Positions 23,321 through 35,007 of a stretch of 64,000 nt of DNA are shown piece after piece. Origin of the DNA: Hymenochaete sp. R1 (Eukaryota > Basidiomycota > Agaricomycetes > Hymenochaetales > Hymenochaetaceae); the NCBI GenBank assembly GCA_019400425.1, contig JAFREE010000036.1:120907-184906 (forward strand), written 5' to 3'. The notes beneath the pieces are model-generated. The model did no database searches and was not told the DNA's origin. It saw only the letters and a program-made list of their open reading frames with translations. Made by a program: the position numbers and the translations under genes. Every line of letters begins with the position of its first letter. The first letter of the stretch is position 1.

Positions 23321-24481
23321 TCATACTGCGATGTAGCCGTTCCGCGGTGAAGGACGTATGACGGAACATAGATGTGAGGCGATGTCTCGGAGCACGTAGG
23401 GCGTTTCTCGCCAGAAGTCTTTATGTCTATCGTTTCCGAGCAACAAAGGCACAGAATGTCAGTATGAGTCGTCGGATCAAAGGTAGAAAAGCAGAAGAGG
23501 ACGAACGGAATCAAATCGACGCCCGTCGCGCCATACGTGCTGTAATTGTAGTAAGCCCCGAAGACGAAGTAGGCTACGAAAGCTATGAGTAGTCTAGTAG
23601 TTTGATTCATCAGTTGACATATACAGTTAAAGATGGATACGGATATGAGAGCTCACAGCATGAAGAACCATCCAATCCCACTCCCAACATGTTCGCTATC
23701 ACCACCGCCTTCCCCCTCACCCTCCTTCTCACCCTCTTTCGAACCGCCCTCGTTACCCTGGATTTCGCACCCAGCTGGTGCTTTCCACTCGATCTTGAAG
23801 TCTCCCCCGTCGTAGCTTACAAATGTTGGATCTGAAGTTTCGGTGTCGCATATGAGCGATACGGTAATGGATTGGGAGATGGGGTCGGTTTCGGGATACG
23901 TCCCACCATGAAACTTTATTTCCAGTCCCTTAGGAGCTGCAATAAATCACGTTCAAATGAGTATGTGGATTTTTTTTCGTTTTCAATGAAGGAGAAAGTG
24001 AATCTTACAGGATTGTCGAGAGGTTTCGGGACTGAGACTGGAAGAAGTTGCGAGAGGAATGGTATAAATGACTCGGTCGTCTGCGTTGTCCTTCTGATTC
24101 GTAGCCGTTAAGCATGCTCTAGTTCCTTCAGGACACTAATAAGCGCCATACCAAACATCAGTGACGTTCAATTATGAAATAACATAAATCGTTACGCACC
24201 TGGTCCCCATCCGCAACTCCCTCTCTCCTTTCGAGGTCTGCACACAGATTGAACCGCACCTCCTCAAACATCTTTGACGGCGGTGTCACCCTCGTTCTTG
24301 AGATAGCGCGCTCTCCAGCAATCGCCGTCAGGTCATAATGTATCCCTCCATCGAAGGAGACGTTGCAGTCGAACGGATTTGAGTCTTGCGCCCAAGCAGT
24401 CGTGACGAGAAAGGGGTGTACAAGCGCGAATAAAAAGGCTAATGAAGCTCTTCGTCGTAGATAGCAAGTGAGGTCCGCCAT
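23321..24481 (-). CDS. ATG27: Autophagy-related protein Atg27 (type I membrane protein)
   Basis: Single-pass membrane protein involved in Atg9 vesicle traffic. A signal peptide (LAFLFALVHPFLVTTAWA) precedes the lumenal mannose-6-phosphate-receptor-like domain: NPFDCNVSFDGGIHYDLTAI, VTPPSKMFEEVRFNLCADL, CPEGTRACLTATN and SVSLICDTE. A glycine/glutamate-rich stalk and one membrane span (LLIAFVAYFVFGAYYNYS) follow. An intron (GTTCGT...GATAG) then joins ATGVDLIP to HKDFWRETPYVLRDIASHLC. The protein ends in G-Y-I-A-V, a YxxPhi-type tail equivalent to the YSAV sorting signal of yeast Atg27. The first ATG is at 24481; the frame opens earlier with a TTG. Confidence 0.9.
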
Positions 24482-24759
24482 TGACTCTTTGATCTCGTTG
24501 TTGCTGCTGTCGTTGACGTTAGAGTGAAGGAGACAGCGAGAGGAAGATGACAAGCGGTGTGCTGTGTGTTGTGAGCGCTGTCGCTGTCGCTGGATCTGGC
24601 GCCGATCCTTCTTTAGAGCTCTCCGCGACTGAGACGCGTTGCATACGCGTCACCGACGAACCTCTCCATCTGTCCCTCATCTTCTCTCAGGTGTCTTCCA
24701 AGCTATTCTCTGGTCCAGAAATTAGATAGACGAGGTTGAGAAATAGAGACCCATACACC
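24482..24759. promoter_or_regulatory. Shared promoter region of ATG27 and ataxin-3 genes
   Basis: The two start codons are 278 bp apart and diverge. No TATA box or recognised site was picked out; the call rests on geometry only. Confidence 0.4.
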
Positions 24760-26670
24760 ATGTCTGGCCTAGAGGAAGTGACAGCGATGATATATCATGA
24801 GCGTCAGCAGGAAGGCTCCATGCTCTGTGCTCAGCACGCGCTTAACTCATTACTTCGTGAGTCCAAGTCTATTTAGTATGTTTGCAGGGTTGCTCATCTT
24901 CTATGCTCCCTCAAGAGGGAAACTATGTCAGTGTAATTATAACTGAAGTTTCTGATCTTGGACATACGTGCTCATCGACGTCGCTCAGTTTACAGCCCCG
25001 GATCTAGCGTCAATCGCTCAAAGCTTCGATGCTATGGAACAAGATACGTTACGACAGGAGTCTCACCATGAAGATAGCGTGAACATGGATGATACGGGTA
25101 TGCAAAATCCCTCCCGTTTAGTAATGTACGTTGTCTCACGGATCTGTTCCAAGGTTTCTTCTCAGTGCAGGTCATGGATAAGGCTCTAGATGTTTGGGGT
25201 CTCGAGTAAGTCATTCTGACTCCATGGTCGAACTTATACTGAAATTAGGTCTTCAAAGTCTCGTTCGTTGGAGGAGCGAACACATGCGGCCCTATCACGA
25301 TGCGCCACAGTACGTGCACAACGCATATAGCTAGCTCGCGCTTAATCATTTCTCCGTCTAACTCTACAGCAAGCAACTTGCATTCGTCCTCAACCTACAT
25401 CAGCATTGGTTTACTCTACGACGATTTGGACAAGCCAGTCCAAGCTTTGAAACCGACTCTGGCGAAGGGCATTGGTTCAATTTGAACAGCCAGTATCCCG
25501 CGCCTAAATGGGTTAGCAGGACGTATTTGGGCATGTTCCTACAACAATCTGAAGAGGAAGGTAACACTTATTTCATTTAGTTTTACGTTTTTCAAGCCGA
25601 TCAATGCATGTCCCACAGGCTACTCCGTCTTTGCAGTTGTCCAACACGACACTTCAAGGCCCCTTTCGCTTCCCCGCACAGAAGCAGACCAAGCAGCCGC
25701 CCTCCTCGAAGCACCAGATTCACTTCCCGGCCATTCCTCCACAACAACGGCCGGACCTTCTGCTGGTTCAGACGAACCAATCATCATCCCTGAAGATACA
25801 GAGGACTACGACTTTGCTGCGAACGAAGACGTAGAACTACAGGCTGCACTCGCCGCCTCACTCGCGGGCACTGGCGATGAATTTGGGAAAAACGCTTACG
25901 TTCCTCAAGCACCAGTTCCTGCGCCGTCTCTCCGGCGTGCGCCAAACCCCCCTATTCTACCACAACAGGACGTCTTCACACAACCTGAAGCCCCACCTGA
26001 TGCTGATCCCGTCGCAGCGAGCGCGGCACGAAATCGAGCGATGCTGGAACAAATGCAGCGAATGCAAGAGGCAGCGATGAGGGAGAATTTCGAGGATGAG
26101 TCGGGCCAGGCGGAGGCACAGGCTGCGGAGGCTGAGAGGAGACGGAGGAGAGAGCAAGAAGAAGAAGAAGAGCTAAGAAGGGCGATCGAGGCTAGTATGG
26201 CTGAGCATCAGGGGAACGTACATATGGAGGGGGATGGAGAAAATGCCCTTTCATCTGCTCAACCCCAAATTCAGCCTCAATCGGGGTCAAACGAAGGTGG
26301 TGTTGGAAACGAAACCCCTCGGGCGGCACCTACAGCGCAAGGACCGGGCGGGGAACAGAGCAGGGTCTACGACGACGAGGACGAAGCTCTACAGGCTGCT
26401 CTACGTGCCTCGCTCGAGTCGATGCCAGAAGGATATGTTCACCCGCCTTCACCACCCTCCATTCCCGCTCCAATACGCGCCACCTCAATACCAACCACTG
26501 GCACCCACCCAGGACCAAGAGACGTGTCTTCTGAACTCATTGAAGCTCCGAAAGAGACAGGGCAGCATGAACGAGATGAAGAAGTGCGATCATCATCGCC
26601 GCCTGCCCCGCCACAAGTGGTCGATGTAGATGAATTAAGGCGAGCGCGATTGGCACGATTTGGTGGTTGA
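24760..26670 (+). CDS. Ataxin-3 family (Josephin) deubiquitinase with three UIMs
   Basis: Cysteine protease that trims ubiquitin chains. The Josephin domain is encoded over several small exons: YHERQQEGSMLCAQHALNSL (catalytic Cys), YFTAPDLASIAQSFDAMEQ, NMDDTG joined to FFSVQVMDKALDVWGLE, LHQHWFTLRRFG (catalytic His) and GHWFNLNS (catalytic Asn/Gln region), ending in YLGMFLQQSEEEGYSVFAVV. Three ubiquitin-interacting motifs follow: EDVELQAALAASLAG, EEELRRAIEASMAEH and EDEALQAALRASLESM. An arginine-rich stretch (ERRRRREQ) precedes the second UIM and could serve VCP binding. The protein ends DELRRARLARFGG. Exon borders in the 5' half are my reading. Confidence 0.92.
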
Positions 26671-27467
26671 TCGAGATAGAGGTAGGAAGAGGGATAGAGA
26701 GGAGAGCCTAGAGAGGTGGGTCGTATTGCATAAATAAACGGATGATCTTATTACTTGTACTTTTTGAACAATGTAGAAATGAACTAGGATCTTGTTGAAA
26801 AAATGTGTTGATTCAGGACCTCTGAACAATAACAGCAAAAATGCATGAAGGACCTACGCAAAACCCAAGTTTAAGTGCTAAGGCCGTGGAATCGAAGATC
26901 TACACCTGGATAACTTGAGTCTGCGCCGGTGTAATACGATACAGTGTGGTCATAGAATGGAGGATGCCAGCCATGGCCTGGTCATTCGTTTCATGTGTTT
27001 CTATGTTTACATTACTAACTTCACCTTCCACGAACCAAACCCGATAATAATTGCCGAGAACAGGGACCCTCATTGAAACAAACTGCCACGAAAATGCATA
27101 ATGGTAGGCTCTCGAGCATGGAAATTCGTCTAAGTCGCATGCGAGAGTGGAAGGCGGGAAAGAAAGAAAAAACAGGGAATCTGGAGGGTGCGGTGAAGCA
27201 GTCCAAAGCTCACTTGGATCTTGGCCCCTGGCTGCCTTCCCTTGTTTTCTCTTGCACTCCTTTCAAGCGAGCAAGGAACGCGAAGCCCATAGAACTGTAT
27301 ATTGCATTGAAACTAAAGACGGCGGAGCCACATGAAAAGAGTATAAGAATTCGAGCCAATCGACCTGATGTGACAATTTCTACGCTCACCTTCGCATACC
27401 TAACTGCCTTCGAGTTGTTCGACTTCCAGCTTTTACTGTTCCCTCGCCCTCCCCTTCGCCAGCAGTC
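26671..27467. other. Upstream region of F-box 4
   Basis: No gene seen. The last 180 bp resemble the upstream region of F-box 5 (for example agccacatg and cttcgcatacctaact against cttttcatacccaactt), so promoter sequence was part of the duplicated unit. Confidence 0.5.
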
Positions 27468-28853
27468 ATGCTAAACACCAACACTCGCCCCCACCGTATA
27501 CTGTCCATGCCTGAGATCCTCAGAAGCATCTTCGCAGAGGCATCCAAAGATCGAATTTCGACCTCCATCGCACCACTGATTATTGCACACACGTGCCGAG
27601 ACTGGCGAGCAATCGCGCACGGCTGCCGTTCCTTGTGGACCAAGCTTACTCTCGTCAACAACCCCTGCATCCTCAGCGTCGGCAATATTGAAGCGGTAGA
27701 GAAACAACTGGAAAGCTGGACGCAGCTTGTCCGGATGCATCTCTACCATTCAGGAAAAGCAACGATCGAATTCAAGATCAATTTCAACCTTTTCCCGCTG
27801 CCCCCAGATGAAGGAAATGGTGTTGAAGATGAGGACAGAGTCGCACGACTGCACGATAAAGCGGGGGCCATCCTAGGCATGTTAAATGCGGCGCGCCACC
27901 GCTGGAGACACATGGACCTCGATCTGCACGGCGTCGAAGTTCACAGTGACGACCTCATGGACTTCACCCAACTCCCGAATCTGACTCATCTTTTTGTTGG
28001 ACCGGCACGAGCTGCCTTCACTACACTCCCATGGGCCGAAGTGTGCATCAGCGACAATATTCCCCTCTTCCGCGTGCGATGCACATCGCAATTCGGAGGT
28101 ATCCCGCAAGCACCGAATCTCACATGGCTAGAGATATCCATGTATCAAAATACAAACAGCGCTTACAAGGACCTAGTTTTCCTCCTCCAGCATTGCGTCA
28201 ATCTCGAGACCTTCAAGGTGGACATACTCGAGTATCAGTACTCCACCGAAGATTTGTCAGAAGGTATTGTCGCGAAATTGATCCACCTCCGCAATCTCAG
28301 CGTGCACTACTGCGCGTTTGGAGACGAGCCGCTTCTAACGCGCATTATCGCCCCTGCCTTACAACAACTTAGCGTCTCGCACGACGAAGTAGAAGAGGAC
28401 GATTTCTTGACGGACGAGCTTGCCGACTTTTTGAAGGGCTCCTCCGACCCACCAATCACCGAATTTGTATTCCGAGACGGGCCCCGAATGACATCAGGCC
28501 TTGGGTCAGTTTTGGAACACATGCCCGTACTCCGAGAGCTACGACTAGAGAACCTCGAAGTTGCGCAAGGGTTCTGGGGTGCATTGATCTCCGAGTATGA
28601 GGATGGTCACGGAGGTAAAAGTATGGTCTGCCCTTATCTTCGCACGGTCGTCAATGTTGTCAGCGGCCCTTGGAAGAAAAGGCTACGGGTGGAGGAGTTC
28701 CTCAGCACAATGGCCACTCGATACCGGTTGGGGTACCCGACAGAGGTCCAATTTGAGGTGGAGGAGAAGCAGCTGAGAAAGAACGACGAGCTTGCAGCGT
28801 ACACAACGGGCATGGTTTTAAAGCTGTACCCGTATGCTAATACACCGCTTTGA
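27468..28853 (+). CDS. F-box protein with LRR-like region, tandem copy (F-box 4)
   Basis: 461-residue single-exon protein. F-box-like N terminus: HRILSMPEILRSIFAEA ... IIAHTCRDWRAIAHGCRSLW. LRR-like stretches follow, including LQHCVNLETFKVDIL and LEHMPVLRELRLENL. It is a clear paralogue of F-box 5, sharing VQLVRMH, LDLHGVE, FGGIPQAPNLT, FWGALISEYEDGHGGKS and FLSTMATRYRL-type blocks in the same order. Presumed SCF adaptor; substrate unknown. Confidence 0.87.
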   Translation: MLNTNTRPHRILSMPEILRSIFAEASKDRISTSIAPLIIAHTCRDWRAIAHGCRSLWTKLTLVNNPCILSVGNIEAVEKQLESWTQLVRMHLYHSGKATIEFKINFNLFPLPPDEGNGVEDEDRVARLHDKAGAILGMLNAARHRWRHMDLDLHGVEVHSDDLMDFTQLPNLTHLFVGPARAAFTTLPWAEVCISDNIPLFRVRCTSQFGGIPQAPNLTWLEISMYQNTNSAYKDLVFLLQHCVNLETFKVDILEYQYSTEDLSEGIVAKLIHLRNLSVHYCAFGDEPLLTRIIAPALQQLSVSHDEVEEDDFLTDELADFLKGSSDPPITEFVFRDGPRMTSGLGSVLEHMPVLRELRLENLEVAQGFWGALISEYEDGHGGKSMVCPYLRTVVNVVSGPWKKRLRVEEFLSTMATRYRLGYPTEVQFEVEEKQLRKNDELAAYTTGMVLKLYPYANTPL

Positions 28854-29104
28854 GTTGCAAGATATGCTGTATCTCATTTATCTTTTGTGTCCGATTGCAT
28901 ACTGGAAGAAACAATATACCATCAGTTTATCGCAGTCCTGCCTTCTCAAGTATATACTGTTTACGTACTGTTCCATGCCTATTGATGTATGAACTGATCT
29001 TTGATATTCGCGCGACGAGGTGATACTGTCTTTGCTCCTAGTTCTAATGTTGCAGTATCTTTTATGACTCAATGCGTAATAAAATATGATCTGGAGAAAG
29101 AGTA

Positions 29105-29340
29105 TCACAATTTCCATTTCCCAGGTGTCCACATACCGGTTTCAGTGCCAATGAGAAGTCTGAAAAGAAGCGTCTCAATCATTACGTCATGTTTTGTAGA
29201 CTAAGCGGCTAGTATACCAAAACGAAGTGGTAAGCAAACATTATTTTGATGACGGGCAGAGGCAACGTACCGAGGGTCAAGGCAGTTGCCCTTTGGCGAA
29301 GAAAGAGTCGACTGAGAAACTAGATCTTGCTTACGTGCTA
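29105..29340 (-). pseudogene. Decayed duplicate of the last TOP1 exons
   Basis: Read on the minus strand, 29271-29290 gives GNCLDPR followed by GTAC, matching the TOP1 micro-exon [12 protein letters not shown] at 31854-31877; the catalytic Tyr codon TAC is TGC (29282-29284). About 29152-29217 aligns with the next TOP1 exon (31728-31801), sharing gagaagt, acgtcatgtt and similar blocks. About 29112-29136 (ttccatttcccagg...) aligns with the last exon (31632-31672). The order and strand equal those at the true TOP1 3' end. No start and no open frame across it. Confidence 0.75.
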
Positions 29341-29613
29341 ACCTAATGACAGAAAATAGAAATGAGAGGCTCAGAATCGAGGAATAAGGCACAAACCACA
29401 ACCTTACTTCTCGCTTGTTTTCACCTTATACGCGAAAGGACAATGGCAATCACACAGCTCGGGAACTGCATCGAAAGCCACACATATTTGAAGCCACATG
29501 TAGAGACTATAATAAGACGAGATAGCTAACGCAACGCTTCCCTTTTCATACCCAACTTCCCTAGCCGGGTCGCTATCCCCAACAATCCTTCGTCTCTGCT
29601 CCCATCTTCGATC

Positions 29614-31029
29614 ATGGCATGCACCCACACTCAGCCCCATCGTGTACTCTTCATCTCCGAGATAGCCGCACAAATCTTCATGGAAGCATCGTTAACAACC
29701 CAAAGCTGGTCATATAACGCACCGTTGAATGTTTTGCACACATGTCGAAGCTGGCGTGCGATCGCTCACAATTGGCCTCATTTGTGGAAGAGACTCGGCC
29801 TCTTCTATCGTCCCTCTGCCGACAGTATCATTGATTTGGAGGTATTGGAGAAAAAACTGGAGAGCTGGGTTCAGCTTGTCCGGATGCATGTCTGCTATTC
29901 GAGGAACGTGACGATTTTTTTCATTATTGTACTCCATCTCTCCGAAGATATCCAGAAAAAGGTAGACGAACGAGATAAAATCGAGAGGCTTCAGCAAAAA
30001 GTGGGCAGCATCTTGACATCACTAAATGAAGCGCGTAATCGCTGGGGGTGGATGAGGCTGGATCTTCACGGTGTCGAGAGTCCGACCGACGTCTTCATTA
30101 ATTTTTCTGAACTCTGCAGATTGAACGAAATGATCCTTGGACCGCGAGGAGCTTCCTTCGAGTCGATTTGCGATGACGATATTCAATCCGGTTACAACAT
30201 CCCCCTCTTCCGTTTTCGAGACTCCCATCAGTTTGGAGATGCTCCGCAAGCGCCAAATCTCACGAAATTATATGTGACGATATATAAGAACTCAACGGCC
30301 TCGCAAAATGATCTGATAACTGTCCTCCAGCACTGCATCAATCTTGAGAGTCTCATGGTGGAGATGCTATCGTATGGTGTCTCTGAAAAGACAGTAGTTG
30401 GTTTTGTGCACCTGTCCCGCCTTCGTGCCCTTACTATGCACTACTCCATACTCGGATCGCAGCAATTGATGCCGCACATCATCACTCCCGTTCTGCAAGC
30501 TCTCCACGTCTCGCACGACGAGAAGGGAGGAGAGGAGGAGGACCATTACGACTTCATGGAGGAGATCGTCAGCTTCGTGAAGGGCTCCTCATACCCACCA
30601 ATTACCAACTTTGTCTTCGGCAATGGCGAAGAAATGGTGACGGGAATCGAGTCTATTTTGGTACACATGCCAGCGCTCCAGCAGCTGTGGCTAGACAAAC
30701 TCCAGGTCGAGCAAGGCTTCTGGGACGCACTAGTTTCCGAGCACGATAATGGGCACGGCGGGAGGAGTCTGCTTTGCCCTAATCTTCGAAGGGTCATTCA
30801 TGTTGTCAATGGACCTTGGAAGGAAAGGCAATCTATGGACGAGTTCATCAGTAGTATGATTGCTCGGTACCGGTTAAGGTGCCTCTCAAGTGTCAAGGTC
30901 GAATCGCCGAAGAAGGACCTGAACGTAATTGCTACGCAATTAAAGTCGAGTGGAGAACTTGCGGCGTGTTTAAAAGAGGGTTTAGAATTTATGCTGGGAG
31001 GGTATTCTGATACGCCCTATAAGCTGTAA
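29614..31029 (+). CDS. F-box protein with LRR-like region, tandem copy (F-box 5)
   Basis: 471-residue single-exon protein, close paralogue of F-box 4 and transcribed in the same direction. F-box-like N terminus: HRVLFISEIAAQIFMEA ... APLNVLHTCRSWRAIAHNWPHLW. LRR-like segments include LQHCINLESLMVEML and LVHMPALQQLWLDKL. The region between residues 280 and 300 is acidic (DEKGGEEEDHYDF), as in F-box 4. It converges on the 3' end of TOP1. Presumed SCF adaptor; substrate unknown. Confidence 0.87.
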   Translation: MACTHTQPHRVLFISEIAAQIFMEASLTTQSWSYNAPLNVLHTCRSWRAIAHNWPHLWKRLGLFYRPSADSIIDLEVLEKKLESWVQLVRMHVCYSRNVTIFFIIVLHLSEDIQKKVDERDKIERLQQKVGSILTSLNEARNRWGWMRLDLHGVESPTDVFINFSELCRLNEMILGPRGASFESICDDDIQSGYNIPLFRFRDSHQFGDAPQAPNLTKLYVTIYKNSTASQNDLITVLQHCINLESLMVEMLSYGVSEKTVVGFVHLSRLRALTMHYSILGSQQLMPHIITPVLQALHVSHDEKGGEEEDHYDFMEEIVSFVKGSSYPPITNFVFGNGEEMVTGIESILVHMPALQQLWLDKLQVEQGFWDALVSEHDNGHGGRSLLCPNLRRVIHVVNGPWKERQSMDEFISSMIARYRLRCLSSVKVESPKKDLNVIATQLKSSGELAACLKEGLEFMLGGYSDTPYKL

Positions 31030-31631
31030 GACTGATAATATCCTATCTTTCGTCGCAATTGACCCATTCGAAAGCAAAGAAGAAAAATAATACACTGTCA
31101 GTTTCTTTTCACATTCTTGTAAAAATAATCTTTACGTACTGTTTTATATGTTTTGGTGAATGACCTATACTTGAAAAAACTGGCACGAATAAAAAATGCG
31201 ATAAGGTGATTTTATCTTTGTGAATTATATTGCAACTTGTATATGATTTGCAGACAAGGATAAAGATAAGAAAGGAAAAATAGTTTGCAGACCGAGTGCA
31301 AGGAGAATGTGGTGAGAAACGATAAGTGCATGAAGACAGGTTGAAGCACGGGGAGTACGAGGGAAGAGAAGAGCGGGGTAAAAAGGGAAGGCTGAATACG
31401 TACCTAGTGAAACAACATGCTTGAGGAGCTAAGTAGCAAAAAGTTGCGGATAGGCAAGAACGAAGGAGCAGGGACAACGGATACAAATAATGGGGGGAAG
31501 ACTGTTCAATTGCGATGCTGAAGTGATGAGATGTGACGAGAAATTCTTGCAGGGTCTAAGAATTATGCGATGCGAGAGCCGTCTCATTCCAAAGTCCGGT
31601 CGATATAATGATATATGTTAAGAGAAAAGAT
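31030..31631. other. Convergent 3' flanks of F-box 5 and TOP1
   Basis: About 600 bp with no gene. It is homologous in part to the region after F-box 4 (28870-29100). Confidence 0.5.
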
Positions 31632-34600
31632 TTAGAACTTCCATTCGTCATTGACTTCCATTGCCCAAGGGACTGGCATATAATGTTAATGAAAGGATGG
31701 CTGTGAACATGCAAGAAGCAAGCTTACACTTTGTGAGAAGTGTTTTCGAGAAAAGCTTTTCGATCGGAACGTCGTGTTCCTTACACCAGGCAGTCGTTAT
31801 GCTGGGATGAGAAAGTTAATAAACACATTTTTGAAACGACGAAGGAAATGTACCGAGGGTCAAGGTAGTTGATTTTACTGGCAACGAGTGAAAATTTTAG
31901 TCAAGAAGTCGGTTCATAGGTGCCCCAGCCTTACCTTGTACCAAGCGACACCTCCTTTCCTTCTTCGCGATCCACCATTTGTAGCTTATGAGTTTTTATC
32001 TTCTCAGTCAATTTTTCGATCGCCTCCTCAATCTTCTCCGCTGGCCTCGCACGCTTCAAAGTCGCCTTCCCCGTCCCTCTCTCCTTCTTCAGTCTCTTAA
32101 ACTCGTCTTCAATCTCCTCTAGTCTCTCTTGGAGTTCCGACTCCGGCTTCGTTTTTTCTCCATTAGCCTCAGCCTTCTCGTTCTCCTTTATGAACTTCTT
32201 CTTGGCTTTCTCGATTTCCTTTTCCTTTGACGACTTTTCGTGCTGGCAAATGAAATCGTCATCAAGATCAGATTCGTCCTCTGCAAAACCTTTTCTCTTC
32301 TTGTACTTTGGGTCCATGTCGAAAAGAACGTGTCGCAGCTTCATGCGCTCATATTTGATGGCCTTAAGCTATAACGACGATTGATATCAAGTAAGTGACA
32401 GTATCTTGCAATGCAACACGAACCTTGTCGCCCATCTTCTCCATAGAAGCTGAGTGAGTCTTTGGTACGGAGCGTTGATGATTACAGAGAATGGCTACTA
32501 GCCGATTCGCCTTGTTGTAGGCGTTCAACTTCTCTTGTACAGATGATCCAACCTTTGGTGTATAGAGCTCGAGCTGCTCTTGGAACGTGATCGAGGCGTT
32601 ATAGGTACGGAAAACTTTGGCAGTAAGGCCCTTCATATACGACTGAAGGTGCTTGTTCATCAAGCTCGTCTGGTACAAGTATCATGTCAGTTCAAGAAAT
32701 TGTATAAACAGTACTAGTGACAAACCGTAACGCGGTCAAAAAGTGCATCCTGATCCTCCTTGTCTTGCTTGAAGATCCGTATATTTTTGAAGATCTGTGG
32801 CTCGACCTCCACCCGCTTGTAGAATCGGATGGAGTCTTTACCAAGAAAGTCAAAGATAAGGAAGTTTGGCGGCTCTAGTGTAAGATGCTCGCAGCGCAAT
32901 GAACAACAGCCGACGGTATCCGCTTCGTCCTCGCCCTTCTCATTACCGGCTCGAAGGGCAAGCACGTCAATGAAGTACATAGCCGTCGCCCGTTGACGAT
33001 CGGCCATGACTTTTGATTTGAGCTCAATTTGGTAGTCTTTGCGAATACGATCAACATGTTGCTGATAGAAGGATAAGTTTGCGCGAGTTACACAAAGAGG
33101 CCATATCTTACTTTCAACTCCCGAGCCTTCTCGAACTTCTGCATATCACTTTGGCCCTTGAGAGAAGAACCGGCGGCGAGGAAGACGTATTTGTGGTTGC
33201 CATTGACATTTTCAGTCCAGTTCGCTAACCAGGTCACTGTCTGATCATGAATTACGCGACTCCATTTGCCAGGCATATTCGGTGTGGGAGTGGGAACTCC
33301 TTCTCCGATGTTAATCGTTATGTCCTCAGGGCGCACACGGATCTGATGGACAGAATCAATACTGGGAACGAGGTAAACGAGAAAAAACATAACGATCCAG
33401 ACCTTTAGAGACCCTTTACGGGGATGCTCGCCACGGCCACGAAAAAGCCCAGGAGGTTCGATACGGAAGTTGCCCACTTTCTCCTTTCGGCCATCCAAAA
33501 AGCAGGTCGTGAAGGGTTCTTCTTTCTCGTCCTTTTCGGCCTTGGCTGCTTTCTTCTCAGCTGCCGTCATAGACTTCTTTTTGGCCTTTTCAGCTTCAAA
33601 ATATTCGAACATTGGTCTGAAGTCGCAGAGCTCAAATTTTTCTATCTTCGTCATGTCCCTCTGCGTAAGAAGAATCAATCGATTGAAAAAGAAGAAACGA
33701 ACAGGAAATACATACGGGTGGATGATCTCTGAGAACGCCTTGGAAATCGCGAAAGAAATTTTTGTTGAACACTGTATCCTGGGCATGATCGGTCTCAAGC
33801 ATCGCCCCGTAAAAGCCAGCAACTTCCTCTGATTCAAGAGGAAGATCAACGGGTTTGCCTAATGCCGGTAGCTTTAGTATGAATTAATGACGACCGATAC
33901 AAAGGATTATGAACGTACCATTGTACTTCATCTTCACGCTCTTGGGAAGAGGTTCATACGCAGGAGGGAAGAAGACGCCATTGTGTTCAAGTGTTGTCCA
34001 CTTGATGGATCCATCGTTTTCCTCCGCTTGCTGAGCCTCCCACCACTTGTACTGCTCCTCCGCCTCTTCTTCCTCTTCTTTTTTTGTCTTTTTCGAGGGT
34101 GAAGGCGGTATCGAAGACTCGTTCTCTCCCTTCTTGGCTTTTCCTCGCTTCTTCGGCTTTATATCCGCCTCCTTCGAGGTGGAGGCTTTCGATTTCCGTG
34201 CAGTAGACGAAGAGGCAGGAAGCATTTCGACATCCGAAGCTTCCTCTTTCTTCGGCCTGCCCTTCACTTTTGACGTCCCATTTGTCTGGAGTTTCTTCTT
34301 CTTCGCAGGCAACTCCTCGTCGGACTCCTCTTTCTTCACTTTCTTCTTCATCGGCGCTTTCTTCGCCTTCCCATTTGCGGCTTTCTTCGGTTTCGGGGTG
34401 CCTAGAGGCTCGTCGTCATCGTCGTCATCAGCACTGGAAACCTCGACCGTGCTATTCGTAAACCCTGTTGACCGTTTCTTCTTCACGCCACCTTCAATCG
34501 CGCCAGCGGAAACAGTCGTGGCCGCCACAGCTCCAGGCATCGGAATAGCAGCAGAACGGACCTGGGAAGATGCGAGTGGCGCGTCATCGTCTTCATCACT

Positions 34601-35007
34601 GTCCGACGACTCCGCAGCGGCCTTCCGCTTGAGCGTCCGTTTGGGTGTCTCCGGCTCGCCATGAACGCGTGATGACTGCGACTGGATTCGCAACATGTAT
34701 TATTGGCGTGATTGGCAAGATAGGGCAACGGGACCGGCGAGTACACAATAGGACGCGAGGTGATAGACGCGGAGAAGGCATTTCGGGTAAATGACAGTTC
34801 GGGATTCTCGCATGAGGCTCGGAGTAGACGTACCAGGAGAGGAACGTCGTCTTCATCGTCATCATCGGACAGACCACTCATAGAGCTATCCTGGCCAACG
34901 ACACCATTGCCGTTGCCGTTGGGATAGATGACGTGTCCGTTCCCGTTAACTTTTGCGAAGGGGTCCGTGGCATTTTGAGTGTGAGCTCTGACTAGACCAC
35001 TGGCCAT
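31632..35007 (-). CDS. TOP1: DNA topoisomerase I (type IB, eukaryotic)
   Basis: Relaxes DNA supercoils by a transient 3'-phosphotyrosine bond. A long acidic and lysine-rich N-terminal region precedes [20 protein letters not shown], the start of the core. Core blocks: [98 protein letters not shown] and [20 protein letters not shown] coiled linker (about residues 700-790, [20 protein letters not shown]...) leads to three tiny last exons. Exon 31854-31877 (24 nt) holds the catalytic tyrosine in SKINYLDPR, exon 31728-31801 gives [20 protein letters not shown], and exon 31632-31672 gives [13 protein letters not shown] and stop. The frame opens with a GTG at 35022; the first ATG is 35007. Confidence 0.95.

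Larger units (their letters stand above)
27290..31880. repeat. Tandem duplication: F-box gene plus 3' end of convergent TOP1
   Basis: Two copies of the order [5' flank - F-box gene (+) - 3' flank - TOP1 3' exons (-)]. The first copy ends in the decayed TOP1 fragment (29105-29340), the second in the live TOP1 gene. Homology is visible in the 5' flank, the coding region, the 3' flank (gtttacgtactgtt occurs after both genes at about 28960 and 31131) and the TOP1 exons. The first copy has a shorter spacer: about 260 bp against 600 bp between the F-box stop and the TOP1 end. Confidence 0.72.
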
